DNA of 64,000 bases. It comes from Aliitabrizicola sp041905595 (GTDB lineage: Bacteria > Pseudomonadota > Alphaproteobacteria > Rhodobacterales > Rhodobacteraceae). The first letter of the stretch is position 1; each line of letters starts with the position of its first letter. The stretch spans positions 70,710 to 134,709 of the forward strand of contig JAYRKT010000008.1 of the NCBI GenBank assembly GCA_041905595.1, in the 5' to 3' direction. A program made the position numbers and the translations under genes. Positions 9,363-21,636 of this stretch are shown piece by piece. Under the pieces are notes generated by a model. It saw nothing but the letters and a program-made list of their open reading frames with translations, searched no databases and had not been told where the DNA came from.

Positions 9363-10169
9363 ATGCCGGAGTCGACCACGCTGGTCGCCGCCCTTCTCGG
9401 GATGCTCGAAGGGCTGACCGAGTTCATTCCCGTTTCTTCGACCGGGCATCTGCTGCTTGCGGCGCATTTCCTTGGCTTCAAGAGTTCGGGTGACACCTTT
9501 GAGGTCGTCATCCAGTTGGGCGCAATCCTGGCGCTGCTTAGTGTCTATGCCCACAAGCTGTTCGACCTGTTCCGTCGGGCCCCCCACGATGCCGACGCTC
9601 AGCGCTTCATCGTCGCGGTTCTGGTGGCATTCCTGCCGGCTGTCGTGATCGGGCTTGCGGCGCACGACTTCATCAAGAAGGTCCTGTTCGAAACGCCGGT
9701 CCTGATCGCGGTCATGCTGATCGTCGGCGGCGTGATCTTGTTGTTCGTCGATCGTCTCGCCGGAGAGCCCAAAGTCGAAGATGCGATGAAGTTTCGTTTC
9801 GGCATGGCGTTCAGGATTGGGCTGTTCCAATGCCTCGCAATGATTCCGGGCGTTTCTCGGTCAGGCGCAACTATTGTCGGCGCGCTGTGGCTGGGGGCAA
9901 GCAAACGGGCCGCGGCCGAATTCTCGTTCTTCCTGTCGATGCCGACGATGGTCGCCGCCGTGGCGCTGGATCTGTTCAAGAACCGCCATGCACTGGACTT
10001 CGCCGGCATGTCTGACATTGCCGTCGGTTTCATCATGGCCTTCATAACTGCCCTTTTCGTGGTCAAATGGCTGCTCAGCTATGTCAGCAAGCACGGATAT
10101 GCGCTGTTCGGCTGGTGGCGAATCATCATTGGCTCCCTAGCGTTGATCGGGCTCGTGATGGGTCACTAA
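9363..10169 (+). CDS. uppP: Undecaprenyl-diphosphatase UppP (BacA)
   Basis: 268 residues with about eight membrane segments. It dephosphorylates undecaprenyl pyrophosphate to recycle the lipid carrier of peptidoglycan and other surface polymers; excess confers bacitracin resistance. The two family signatures are present: LEGLTEFIPVSSTGHLLL near residue 15 and PGVSRSGATI near residue 160, the latter with the catalytic Ser and Arg. The ATG at 9363 has GAGGTG upstream; a GTG six bases earlier is in frame. The gene ends close to an unusual inverted repeat at 10188-10256. Confidence 0.96.
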   Translation: MPESTTLVAALLGMLEGLTEFIPVSSTGHLLLAAHFLGFKSSGDTFEVVIQLGAILALLSVYAHKLFDLFRRAPHDADAQRFIVAVLVAFLPAVVIGLAAHDFIKKVLFETPVLIAVMLIVGGVILLFVDRLAGEPKVEDAMKFRFGMAFRIGLFQCLAMIPGVSRSGATIVGALWLGASKRAAAEFSFFLSMPTMVAAVALDLFKNRHALDFAGMSDIAVGFIMAFITALFVVKWLLSYVSKHGYALFGWWRIIIGSLALIGLVMGH

Positions 10170-10187
10170 GAGTATAGGTAACTCTAG

Positions 10188-10256
10188 CTGACCTAAAATC
10201 AGCACTCCATACCAGAAAATTCTCAAAGAGACGCAGAAAAGCGAGAATTAGGTCAG
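10188..10256. repeat. Inverted repeat with a split left arm, between uppP and gltD
   Basis: The right arm GAGAATTAGGTCAG (10243-10256) is the exact complement of CTGACCTAA (10188-10196) joined to TTCTC (10220-10224); 23 bases interrupt the left arm. The region is markedly AT-richer than its surroundings. As RNA it could form a 14-bp stem with a side bulge and an 18-base apical loop. Function unknown: it might end uppP transcription, control gltD, or be the trace of a small insertion. Confidence 0.55.
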
Positions 10257-10327
10257 TACAATTGACTTTTATTCCTGATCGCCCTGCCGTATGAAGGCGC
10301 ACCCGCAGCACTTTGGGAGGCGCAGCC

Positions 10328-11764
10328 ATGGCGAAGCAACGCATGCTCCAATTCGTGACCGTCGCGAAGGAGATGCCCGAAAAGCGTCCGCCCAATCTCC
10401 GCGCCCAGGATTTCCACGAAATCTACCGCGAGTTTGCGGATGCCAAGGCGGCCGAGCAGGCGGGCCGCTGCAGCCAGTGCGGCGTGCCCTACTGCCAAAG
10501 CCATTGCCCGCTGCACAACAACATCCCTGACTGGCTGCGCATGACCGCCGAAGGCCGCCTGAAAGAGGCCTACGAAATCAGCCAGGCCACCAACACCTTC
10601 CCCGAGATCTGCGGCCGCATTTGCCCGCAGGATCGTCTCTGCGAGGGCAATTGCGTGATCGAGCAATCGGGTCACGGCACTGTGACCATCGGCTCGGTCG
10701 AGAAATACATCACAGATACGGCCTGGGAAAATGGCTGGGTTGTCCCGATCCGTCCCGCTCTGGAACGTGCGGAAAGCGTGGGCATCATCGGCGCCGGACC
10801 GGGCGGGCTCGCAGCGGCCGACCGTCTGCGTCGGGCGGGTGTGCAGGTCACTGTCTATGACCGCTACGATCGCGCGGGCGGGCTTCTGACCTATGGCATT
10901 CCCGGCTTCAAGCTGGAAAAGCCCGTCGTGATGCAGCGGATCGAGCAGCTGGAACGCAGCGGCGTGTCCTTCGTGCTGAACTGCAACGTCGGAACGGACA
11001 TCACCTTTGACGCGATCCGCGGGCAGCACGACGCGGTGCTGATCGCGACGGGCGTCTACAAGGCGCGCGACATCCAGGCGCCGGGGGTCGGCGCCCGCGG
11101 GATCGTTGCCGCTCTTGATTATCTCACTGCGTCCAACCGCAAGAGCTTCGGCGATGACGTGCCCTCGTTCGACAACGGGGACCTTGATGCACGCGGAAAG
11201 CGCGTGGTGGTGATCGGCGGCGGCGACACGGCGATGGACTGTGTGCGTACCGCGATCCGTCAGGGCGCGCTCAGCGTCAAATGCCTGTATCGGCGCGACC
11301 GGGCCAACATGCCGGGGTCACAGCGCGAGGTGCAGAATGCCGAAGAGGAAGGCGTCGAGTTCGTCTGGCTGTCGGCACCGCGCGGATTCAGCGGCGGGGA
11401 GATGGTGGACGGCGTGATGGTCCAGCGAATGCGCCTTGGCTCGCCGGATGCAAGCGGCCGCCAGATGCCCGAGGTCATCGAGGGTGCGGACTATGTGGAA
11501 CCGGCCGACTTGGCGATCATGGCCCTGGGCTTCGAGCCTGAGGAACTGCCGACACTCTGGGGGGTTCCGGACCTGACGGTAACCCGCTGGGGGACGATCA
11601 AGGCCGACTTCCGCACGCATCAGACCAGCTTGGCGGGGGTCTTTGCCGCTGGCGACATCGTACGCGGGGCAAGCCTGGTCGTCTGGGCGATCCGCGACGG
11701 GCGCGAGGCAGCGGATGCAATCCTGGACTATATTGCTCAGCCCGCGCAGGTCGCGGCGGAATAG
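10328..11764 (+). CDS. gltD: Glutamate synthase [NADPH] small subunit GltD
   Basis: 478 residues. This flavoprotein takes electrons from NADPH and passes them through FAD and 4Fe-4S clusters to GltB, which makes two glutamates from glutamine and 2-oxoglutarate. The N-terminal cysteine clusters are CSQCGVPYCQSHCPLHNNIPDWL (about 48-70) and EICGRICPQDRLCEGNCV (about 95-112); the FAD site is GIIGAGPGGLAAADRLRRAG and the NADPH site VVVIGGGDTAMDC. GGGAGG lies 9 bases before the ATG. Here gltD precedes gltB, with two small genes between them, rather than the gltBD order of enteric bacteria. Confidence 0.97.
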   Translation: MAKQRMLQFVTVAKEMPEKRPPNLRAQDFHEIYREFADAKAAEQAGRCSQCGVPYCQSHCPLHNNIPDWLRMTAEGRLKEAYEISQATNTFPEICGRICPQDRLCEGNCVIEQSGHGTVTIGSVEKYITDTAWENGWVVPIRPALERAESVGIIGAGPGGLAAADRLRRAGVQVTVYDRYDRAGGLLTYGIPGFKLEKPVVMQRIEQLERSGVSFVLNCNVGTDITFDAIRGQHDAVLIATGVYKARDIQAPGVGARGIVAALDYLTASNRKSFGDDVPSFDNGDLDARGKRVVVIGGGDTAMDCVRTAIRQGALSVKCLYRRDRANMPGSQREVQNAEEEGVEFVWLSAPRGFSGGEMVDGVMVQRMRLGSPDASGRQMPEVIEGADYVEPADLAIMALGFEPEELPTLWGVPDLTVTRWGTIKADFRTHQTSLAGVFAAGDIVRGASLVVWAIRDGREAADAILDYIAQPAQVAAE

Positions 11765-11788
11765 GCTCAGGTCGCGACGGAGATCGAA

Positions 11789-12571
11789 ATGGCAGCCATG
11801 GGCAGACGGGAACAGCGGACGGGCCGGTGCGCCGCCGGATGGGTCAGCCTTGCTGCCGCGATATCGGTTGCCGCCCCGGTCCTGGCGCAGGCGCCCAGTG
11901 CGACGCCTGACGGGGCACTGTTCGACCCGCCCGAAGGGTGCAGCGTGTTCATGACCGTTCAGTCGCGCGGTTGCGTCGTCGCAAACCATTACCGCTGCGA
12001 GGGCGATCCGGCCGGCGACCAGTGGCGTGCGGATTTCGACCAGGAAGGCATCTTCTTCGTCAGCCATATCGATTCCGAAACCCAGTGGGTGGAAAGCTTC
12101 GACTTCTTTCCCCTTGTCCGTCAGTCGCTCGACACAAATCCGGCTGATCCGGCCTCGTTCAGTGAGCTTCTGTCCAAGGGCGTCGACAGTTTCGACTTCA
12201 ACCTGACCAAGGACGATGGCAGCCACAGCCATGTCACCGGCTTCGACAAGCTGACCGGCAACAGCGTGACGATCGACGGGATTGATCTGCAAGAAACCGA
12301 GTTCAGCTTTTCCGAAATGGCGGCGGACGGCTCTGTCCTGCGCAGCGCCAAGGGTAACGAATACATCAAGGCGGACTGGCGGATGTTCTTTTCGGGTCCG
12401 TCGGAATGGGTGACGCCGGACGGCAGTGTACCGGTCGACGGCAGCCCCCGGCAGTTCATCTTTCCGGGCGAGCCTGGATTTCGCGCGACCGAACCGATTT
12501 TTGACTGTGATGCCGTCCTCTCCCGCGCAGACGGCGCGGCGGGGATATTGCCTGCAGCGGTGCGGAAATGA
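11789..12571 (+). CDS. Uncharacterised exported protein between gltD and gltB
   Basis: 260 residues. The N-terminus is basic then hydrophobic (GWVSLAAAISVAAPVLAQAPS), a signal peptide with likely cleavage after VLAQA or VLA, so the protein is probably periplasmic. The mature part is acidic with three early cysteines (GCSVFM, GCVVANHYRC) and one near the end (IFDCDAV). I recognise no catalytic motif. It overlaps the next gene by four bases (ATGA) and sits in the glutamate synthase run, so it is co-transcribed with it; a role in nitrogen metabolism is not shown by the sequence. Confidence 0.75.
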   Translation: MAAMGRREQRTGRCAAGWVSLAAAISVAAPVLAQAPSATPDGALFDPPEGCSVFMTVQSRGCVVANHYRCEGDPAGDQWRADFDQEGIFFVSHIDSETQWVESFDFFPLVRQSLDTNPADPASFSELLSKGVDSFDFNLTKDDGSHSHVTGFDKLTGNSVTIDGIDLQETEFSFSEMAADGSVLRSAKGNEYIKADWRMFFSGPSEWVTPDGSVPVDGSPRQFIFPGEPGFRATEPIFDCDAVLSRADGAAGILPAAVRK

Positions 12572-12998
12572 GCGGGATGGCGGGACATTGCCTGTGTGGC
12601 GCGGTGACGATCACCGTCGGGGGGGCGCATGATCCGCGGCCCGGCGCTTGCCATTGCCGGATGTGCCAACGCTGGTCGGGCGGACTGTTCCTGTGCTTCA
12701 ACGCTGACGCGGCGGGTGTGACGGTGGCGGGACCGGTGACGCGCTTTGCCTCATCCGGCTTTGCCGAGCGGGCCTTCTGCAGCGTCTGCGGCAGCCACCT
12801 GTGGATGCGGAACACCGATCCACTCAGCCCAACCTACGAATTGATGCCGGGGCTTTTCGACGAAGAGCTTTCGGCGCCGCTGCGGTCGGAAGTCTATTCC
12901 GACAGGGCAATGGCCTCGGTCCAGCTCAAGGGCGACCATCGCCGGGCGACCCAGGCCGAATACGAACAGAAGAACCTCTTTGTGAAGGGAGATGCGCC

Positions 12999-13002
<4 letters not shown>
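12568..13002 (+). CDS. GFA-family zinc protein (glutathione-dependent formaldehyde-activating type)
   Basis: 144 residues. The three zinc-binding signatures of the GFA fold (Mss4-like) are in order: HCLCGAVTI (about 7-15), ACHCRMCQRWSGG (about 27-39) and FCSVCGSHLW (about 70-79). The founding member speeds formation of S-hydroxymethylglutathione, but most relatives have unknown substrates. Both ends overlap neighbours by ATGA (12568-12571 and 12999-13002), so its translation is tied to the gene before it and to gltB after it. Confidence 0.88.
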
Positions 13003-17534
<4,532 letters not shown>

Positions 17535-17542
17535 GTCGCGCC

Positions 17543-17565
17543 GCCCGTCCCGCAACGGGGCGGGC
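17543..17565 (+). terminator. GC-rich hairpin after gltB
   Basis: GCCCGTCCCG and CGGGGCGGGC form a 10-bp stem (one G-U pair) with a CAA loop, starting 8 bases after the gltB stop. There is no U-run, so termination may be partial or factor-dependent. Confidence 0.5.
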
Positions 17566-17643
17566 GCGCTACACTATCTGTACTGGACGCAGGACCACGG
17601 TCAGGCGGATAATTCCGATATTCTTTTTCGGAGTTTCCCTGCC

Positions 17644-18381
17644 ATGTCCCACGACGGCTACAACCAGTTTTGCCCCGTTGCCAAGGCCTGCGAGGTTCTC
17701 GAGCCGCGCTGGACCCTGTTGATCCTTTGCGAGATGTGGAGCGGCTCCACCCGCTTCAACGAAATCCGTCGTGGTGTTCCCGGCATGTCGCCGACGCTGA
17801 TGTCGAAGCGCCTGAAAGAAATGGAGCAGCGCGGGCTGGTCACTCGCTATGAGAATCCCGGTTCGGGCGAGATCACCTACCGCACTACCAAAATCGCTGA
17901 TGAGCTTGAGCCCATCGTCTATGCCTTGGGCAACTGGGCGCACCGCAACGTCGACAAGGATGTGTCGCTCGAACATCTGGATGCGCGGCTACTGATGTGG
18001 AACATGCGCCGCAAGATTGATCCGGCGGCGTTGCCGCGCGCGCGCAAGTCTGTGATTCAGTTCATCTTTCCCGAACTTCCTGCGGCCGAGCGGAACTACT
18101 GGCTGATCGCACGTCCGGGCACGCCGACCGATCTGTGCCTGATCGATCCGGGGCACGACGTCGATCTTTACATCACTGCCGACCTGCGCGCGCTGACCTC
18201 GGCCTGGATGGGTTTCAGCAGCCTGCAGGGCGAGATCGGCCGCGATCGCATCACGCTGATCGGCGATCCGGGGATTGCAGCCTCGATTGATGAGTGGATG
18301 GTGCGGAGCCGCTATGCCTGCGCCTCGCCCGCACCGCACGCTCCATCTTCTGTACCGGCGGTGGTACAGTTGCGTCACTAG
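17644..18381 (+). CDS. HxlR-family regulator fused to an SCP2-like domain
   Basis: 245 residues. The first 100 form a winged helix of the HxlR type: an early Cys in QFCPVAKACEVL, the RWTLLILCEMW helix, and FNEIRRGVPGMSPTLMSKRLKEM as recognition helix. HxlR proteins often sense electrophiles or redox state through that N-terminal cysteine. The C-terminal 120 residues resemble a sterol-carrier (SCP2) domain, seen in DLYITADLRALTSAWMG, which may bind a hydrophobic ligand. The coding region ends in an inverted repeat (18350-18369) that could serve the downstream methyltransferase gene. The target genes are not known. Confidence 0.82.
   Translation: MSHDGYNQFCPVAKACEVLEPRWTLLILCEMWSGSTRFNEIRRGVPGMSPTLMSKRLKEMEQRGLVTRYENPGSGEITYRTTKIADELEPIVYALGNWAHRNVDKDVSLEHLDARLLMWNMRRKIDPAALPRARKSVIQFIFPELPAAERNYWLIARPGTPTDLCLIDPGHDVDLYITADLRALTSAWMGFSSLQGEIGRDRITLIGDPGIAASIDEWMVRSRYACASPAPHAPSSVPAVVQLRH
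18350..18369. promoter_or_regulatory. Inverted repeat at the end of the HxlR gene
   Basis: CTGTACC (18350-18356) and GGTACAG (18363-18369) are perfect inverted arms with a 6-base spacer, the size of a winged-helix dimer site. A matching half-site CTGTACTGG occurs upstream of the HxlR gene near 17578. Binding by the HxlR protein is an inference. Confidence 0.35.
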
Positions 18382-18408
18382 GCCCGCGTGCCATCGTCGC
18401 CGATCCTG

Positions 18409-18422
18409 ATCCCGCGCCAATC
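18409..18422. repeat. 14-base direct repeat, left copy
   Basis: ATCCCGCGCCAATC occurs here and again, identical and in the same orientation, at 19438-19451. The two copies bracket the methyltransferase gene at a distance of 1029 bases. The right copy is half of a perfect 12-bp hairpin; the left copy lacks the other half. Confidence 0.6.
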
Positions 18423-18510
18423 AAGGACTGACCAATGGGCGGGTGCCGATGCCGGCGCTCTCCCTTCGGTAGGGATTTGCCGGGCGTTTTCAGACCCGGA
18501 AGCCGGACGT

Positions 18511-18524
18511 GGTCCGGCCGGACC
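18511..18524. promoter_or_regulatory. 14-base perfect palindrome before the methyltransferase gene
   Basis: GGTCCGGCCGGACC is self-complementary over its whole length and ends 18 bases before the ATG at 18543. Its position suits an operator overlapping the ribosome-binding region or a small mRNA hairpin. No factor can be assigned. Confidence 0.4.
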
Positions 18525-18542
18525 AATTATCGGAGAGACAGA

Positions 18543-19370
18543 ATGCAGACCACGATTTCACCCGCCGCCACCCCCGACCTTGCCGCGCTGAAGGCGCGCC
18601 AGCAGGGCGCCTGGTCATCGGGAGACTACGCCGTCGTCGGCACCACATTGCAGATCGTCGGCGAAACCCTGTGCGAGGCGATGGACCTTCGCGCCGGCTC
18701 CCGCGTGCTGGACGTGGCCGCCGGCAACGGCAACGCAACGCTCGCCGCCGCCCGGCGGTGGTGCGACGTGACCTCGACCGACTACGTACCGGCGCTGCTG
18801 GAGCGCGGCCGCGACCGCGCCATGGCGGATGGATTGCAGGTGACGTTCACGCCTGCGGATGCCGAGGCGCTGCCCTTTGCCGACGCCAGCTTCGACGCCG
18901 TGCTGTCCACCTTCGGCGTCATGTTCACCCCGGATCAGGACAAGGCGGCGTCGGAACTGCTCCGCGTTTGCCGGAAGGGCGGCAAGATCGGGCTGGCGAA
19001 CTGGACGCCCGACAGCTTCATCGGTCAGCTCTTCAAGACCATCGGCCAGCACATCCCGCCGATGCCGGGCGTGAAGTCGCCCGCGCTCTGGGGCACCGTC
19101 GACCGGCTGGAGCAGTTGTTCGCGGCGGGCGGGACGATCCGTGCCGAGCAACGGCAGTTCACCTTCCGCTACCGCTCGCCCGAGCATTGGCTGGACGTGT
19201 TCCGCACCTGGTACGGTCCGCTGCACAAGGCCTTCGCGGCGCTGCCCGAGTCAGGACAGTCGGCGCTCGAGCGCGACATCCTCGCCTTGATTGGGCGGTT
19301 CAACCGCTCCGGCGACGGCGGAGTGGTCCTGCCTAGCCACTATCTCGAGGTGGTCGTTACCCGTCGGTGA
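18543..19370 (+). CDS. Class I SAM-dependent methyltransferase
   Basis: 275 residues. The SAM-binding motif I is VLDVAAGNGNATLAAARRW (about residues 50-68), followed by TSTDYVPALLERGR (motif II region) and ALPFADASFDAVLSTFGVMF (motifs post-II and III), as in UbiE/type-11 methyltransferases. The substrate is unknown; similar genes beside HxlR-type regulators are common. The start has GGAGAGACAG just upstream. The gene is bracketed by 14-base direct repeats and preceded by two inverted repeats, and its third codon positions look richer in C than those of its neighbours, which together hint at separate acquisition. Confidence 0.85.
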   Translation: MQTTISPAATPDLAALKARQQGAWSSGDYAVVGTTLQIVGETLCEAMDLRAGSRVLDVAAGNGNATLAAARRWCDVTSTDYVPALLERGRDRAMADGLQVTFTPADAEALPFADASFDAVLSTFGVMFTPDQDKAASELLRVCRKGGKIGLANWTPDSFIGQLFKTIGQHIPPMPGVKSPALWGTVDRLEQLFAAGGTIRAEQRQFTFRYRSPEHWLDVFRTWYGPLHKAFAALPESGQSALERDILALIGRFNRSGDGGVVLPSHYLEVVVTRR

Positions 19371-19436
19371 CAGCAAACCGCTGCCGGCGCAGCCCCGAAG
19401 ACCATGAGTCACAGCAAATCGTCTTGTTGCCGTATC

Positions 19437-19463
19437 AATCCCGCGCCAATCTGGCGCGGGATT
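19437..19463 (+). terminator. Perfect 12-bp hairpin before the DUF1269 gene
   Basis: AATCCCGCGCCA and TGGCGCGGGATT pair perfectly around ATC. The following ATTATTCAT is AT-rich but not a real U-run, and the ribosome site AGGAGG starts only six bases later. It can end methyltransferase transcription, and its 3' flank also lies close enough to influence initiation of the next gene. Its left arm is the right copy (19438-19451) of the 14-base direct repeat. Confidence 0.65.
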
Positions 19464-19480
19464 ATTCATAGGAGGTTCTC

Positions 19481-19990
19481 ATGTCCGATCTCATCGTTGT
19501 GGCTTTCGATGACGAAAAAACCGGCTTCGATCTGCGCGATGCGCTGGTCAAACTGCAGAAGGAATACCTGCTCGAGATGGAAGACGTGGTCGTCGTGACC
19601 AAGGGGTCCGATGGCAAGGTTGTCCTTCACCAGGCGGTGAACCTGACCGCGACCGGCGCTGCGGGTGGGGCGCTGTGGGGGACGCTGATCGGTCTTCTGT
19701 TCCTCAATCCGCTGCTGGGCGCCGCGGCCGGGGCGGGCGCCGGGGCGCTGTCGGGCTATCTGACCGATATCGGCATCAACGACAACTTCATGAAGGACAT
19801 CGGCACTTCGCTGCCCAATGGCGGCTCGGCTGTCTGTGTGCTCGTGCGCAAGATGACGGGGGACAAGGTGCTGGCCGGTCTGGAAGCCTTCAAGCACAAG
19901 GGCCGTGTCCTGCAAACCTCGCTGTCGACCGAGCAGGAAGACAAGCTCAAGGCCTTTGTCGGCCCCGACGCGGCGACCCCCGGCGCCTGA
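19481..19990 (+). CDS. DUF1269-family membrane-associated protein
   Basis: 169 residues. After MSDLIVVAFDDEKTG comes a soluble alpha/beta part, then a strongly glycine/alanine-rich hydrophobic stretch (ATGAAGGALWGTLIGLLF and on to about residue 90), then ISxGLPNGGSAVCVLV-like text typical of DUF1269 proteins. These are small proteins with a glycine-zipper-like segment, often stress-related, of unknown function. A strong AGGAGG precedes the ATG. It is probably monocistronic, since mtgA follows after 51 bases. Confidence 0.82.
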   Translation: MSDLIVVAFDDEKTGFDLRDALVKLQKEYLLEMEDVVVVTKGSDGKVVLHQAVNLTATGAAGGALWGTLIGLLFLNPLLGAAAGAGAGALSGYLTDIGINDNFMKDIGTSLPNGGSAVCVLVRKMTGDKVLAGLEAFKHKGRVLQTSLSTEQEDKLKAFVGPDAATPGA

Positions 19991-20041
19991 CACCTTCAGC
20001 GGGCTTGACCTTTCTGCGCGCGGCATGGTCATTCTGCCGCG

Positions 20042-20824
20042 ATGGGAAGCGCACCCAAGAAATCGACTTCGTCCAAGGCCGGATCCGCGAAGGCGGGCCC
20101 GGCCAAATCCGTTGAGGCGGAGGCCGCTCCCCAGGGTCGGTGGCGCCGGATCTGGTTCTGGACGAAGCGCGCCCTTGCGGGATTTGCCGGCCTGATCCTG
20201 GCGCTGACGCTGATCTATGCCTTCGTCCCGGTGCCGACCACTCTATACATGATCGGCGAGCGCATCCGGCTGGGCGGGATCGAGCGCGACTGGGTTGGCG
20301 GCGACGATATCGCGCCGGTCATGTTCCGTTCCGTCGTGGCGGCCGAAGATGCGAATTTCTGCCTGCACTGGGGCTTCGACATGGCGGCGATCCGCGATGC
20401 CGTGGACCGGGGTGCGAACCGCGGCGCCTCGACGTTGAGCCAGCAGACAGTCAAGAACGTCTTTCTGTGGCAGGGGCGGTCGTGGGTCAGGAAGGCGCTG
20501 GAAGCCTCGATCACACCGGTTGTTGAGCTGATCTGGACCAAGCGCCGCATCCTTGTGGTCTATCTGAACATCGCCGAGTTCGGCGAAGGCATCTTCGGGG
20601 TCGAGGCGGCGGCACAGCATTACTTCGGCGTCAGCGCCGCCGACCTGTCGCCGGTGCAGGCCGCCCGCCTGGCCGCGGTCCTGCCCGACCCCAAGCGCTG
20701 GAACCCGGCCAAGCCGACCAGCTACCTGCGCCGCCGTGCCAATTCGATCGTGGACGGGGCGGCCACCATTCAGGTCGACGGGCGGGCAAGCTGTTTTGAG
20801 CCGAATGCCGCGTCGAAGGATTGA
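20042..20824 (+). CDS. mtgA: Monofunctional biosynthetic peptidoglycan transglycosylase
   Basis: 260 residues, GT51 family. A lysine- and alanine-rich cytoplasmic tail (1-35) is followed by one membrane anchor (about 40-62) and a periplasmic catalytic domain that polymerises lipid II into glycan strands. Key motifs: VVAAEDANFCLHWGFD with the catalytic Glu, RGASTLSQQTVKNVFLW, and later KRRILVVYLNIAEFGEGIFGVEAAA with the second Glu. No transpeptidase domain is present, hence monofunctional. The final cysteine-bearing tail after residue 240 is not part of the fold. Confidence 0.95.
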   Translation: MGSAPKKSTSSKAGSAKAGPAKSVEAEAAPQGRWRRIWFWTKRALAGFAGLILALTLIYAFVPVPTTLYMIGERIRLGGIERDWVGGDDIAPVMFRSVVAAEDANFCLHWGFDMAAIRDAVDRGANRGASTLSQQTVKNVFLWQGRSWVRKALEASITPVVELIWTKRRILVVYLNIAEFGEGIFGVEAAAQHYFGVSAADLSPVQAARLAAVLPDPKRWNPAKPTSYLRRRANSIVDGAATIQVDGRASCFEPNAASKD

Positions 20825-20877
20825 AATCCCCAGCCTGTCACGGCATGAACCGGCACGGTCAGAAAACGAGCATTACA

Positions 20878-21543
20878 ATGAACCGACTGTTCCACTCTCC
20901 CCTCTCTCCCTTCTGCCGCAAGGTTCGCCTGACGCTGGCCGAGAAGAAGATCGAAGTGGAACTGATCGAGGAACGCTACTGGGAGCCGAGCCCCGATTTC
21001 CTTCGCCGCAACCCGGCCGGCAAGGTACCCGTGCTGCGGATCGAGGGTCGGGTCATGTCCGAAAGCCAGGCGATCTGTGAATACCTCGAAGAAACGGTGC
21101 CGAGCCCGGCGCTGATGCCCCGAGATCCGGAAGGCCGCTACGAGGTGCGCCGGCTTTGTGCCTGGTTCGACGACAAGTTCCACGACGAGGTGACGTCGAA
21201 GCTGCTTTACGAGCGGGTCAACAAGAAGATGATGGGCCTCGGCTATCCGGACTCGAAGAACGTCAAGATGGGCGCGGGCAAGATAAAGTATCACATCGAC
21301 TATCTTGGCTGGCTTCTCGACCAGCGCAGATGGCTCGCAGGCGACCAGATGACGCTGGCGGACTTTACCGCCGCCGCGCATCTGAGCTGCCTCGACTATA
21401 TCTCGGACGTGGACTGGAACCGTTCGGCGACGGTCAAGGACTGGTATGCGAAGATCAAGTCACGCCCGTCTTTCCGGCCGCTTCTTGCGGATCAGGTGCC
21501 GGGCTTTCCGCCGCCCGCGCATTATGCCGACCTGGACTTCTGA
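20878..21543 (+). CDS. Glutathione S-transferase family protein
   Basis: 221 residues. The thioredoxin-like N-terminal domain begins MNRLFHSPLSPFCRKVRLTL, where SPFCRK resembles the active-site region of omega/beta-like GSTs, and includes NPAGKVPVLRIEGRVMSESQAICEYLEE, the glutathione-binding cis-Pro and Glu-Ser region. The C-terminal half is helical with LAGDQMTLADFTAAAHLSCLDYI. I use the ATG at 20878 because it places the fold at its normal start; an in-frame ATG lies 33 bases earlier. The substrate is not predictable. It is one of four GST-fold genes in the window. Confidence 0.9.
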   Translation: MNRLFHSPLSPFCRKVRLTLAEKKIEVELIEERYWEPSPDFLRRNPAGKVPVLRIEGRVMSESQAICEYLEETVPSPALMPRDPEGRYEVRRLCAWFDDKFHDEVTSKLLYERVNKKMMGLGYPDSKNVKMGAGKIKYHIDYLGWLLDQRRWLAGDQMTLADFTAAAHLSCLDYISDVDWNRSATVKDWYAKIKSRPSFRPLLADQVPGFPPPAHYADLDF

Positions 21544-21593
21544 TCCGGGTCGGGCAAGGGGGCCTTCTGCCCCCTCTTGGCCGTCGGCCAATT

Positions 21594-21624
21594 CACCCCC
21601 GAGGGTATTTTCGCCAAGAAGAAG
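21594..21624. repeat. Short intergenic repeat before queG, copy 1
   Basis: A run beginning CACCCCCGAGGGTATTTTCG and ending CCAAGAAGAAG, placed 12 bases before the queG start. It aligns with a second copy at 29011-29043 in both the CACCCCCG head and the GAAGAA tail, with a TATTT core. Similar motifs recur between genes in Rhodobacterales genomes as I recall them; this was not searched here. Confidence 0.55.
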
Positions 21625-21636
21625 CACGGGTCGGCG

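Noticed and set aside
12801..12998. Extension of gltB upstream of 12999
   Set aside because: The frame is open but overlaps the GFA gene fully and is not GltB-like; the ATG at 12999 gives the right propeptide and Cys33.
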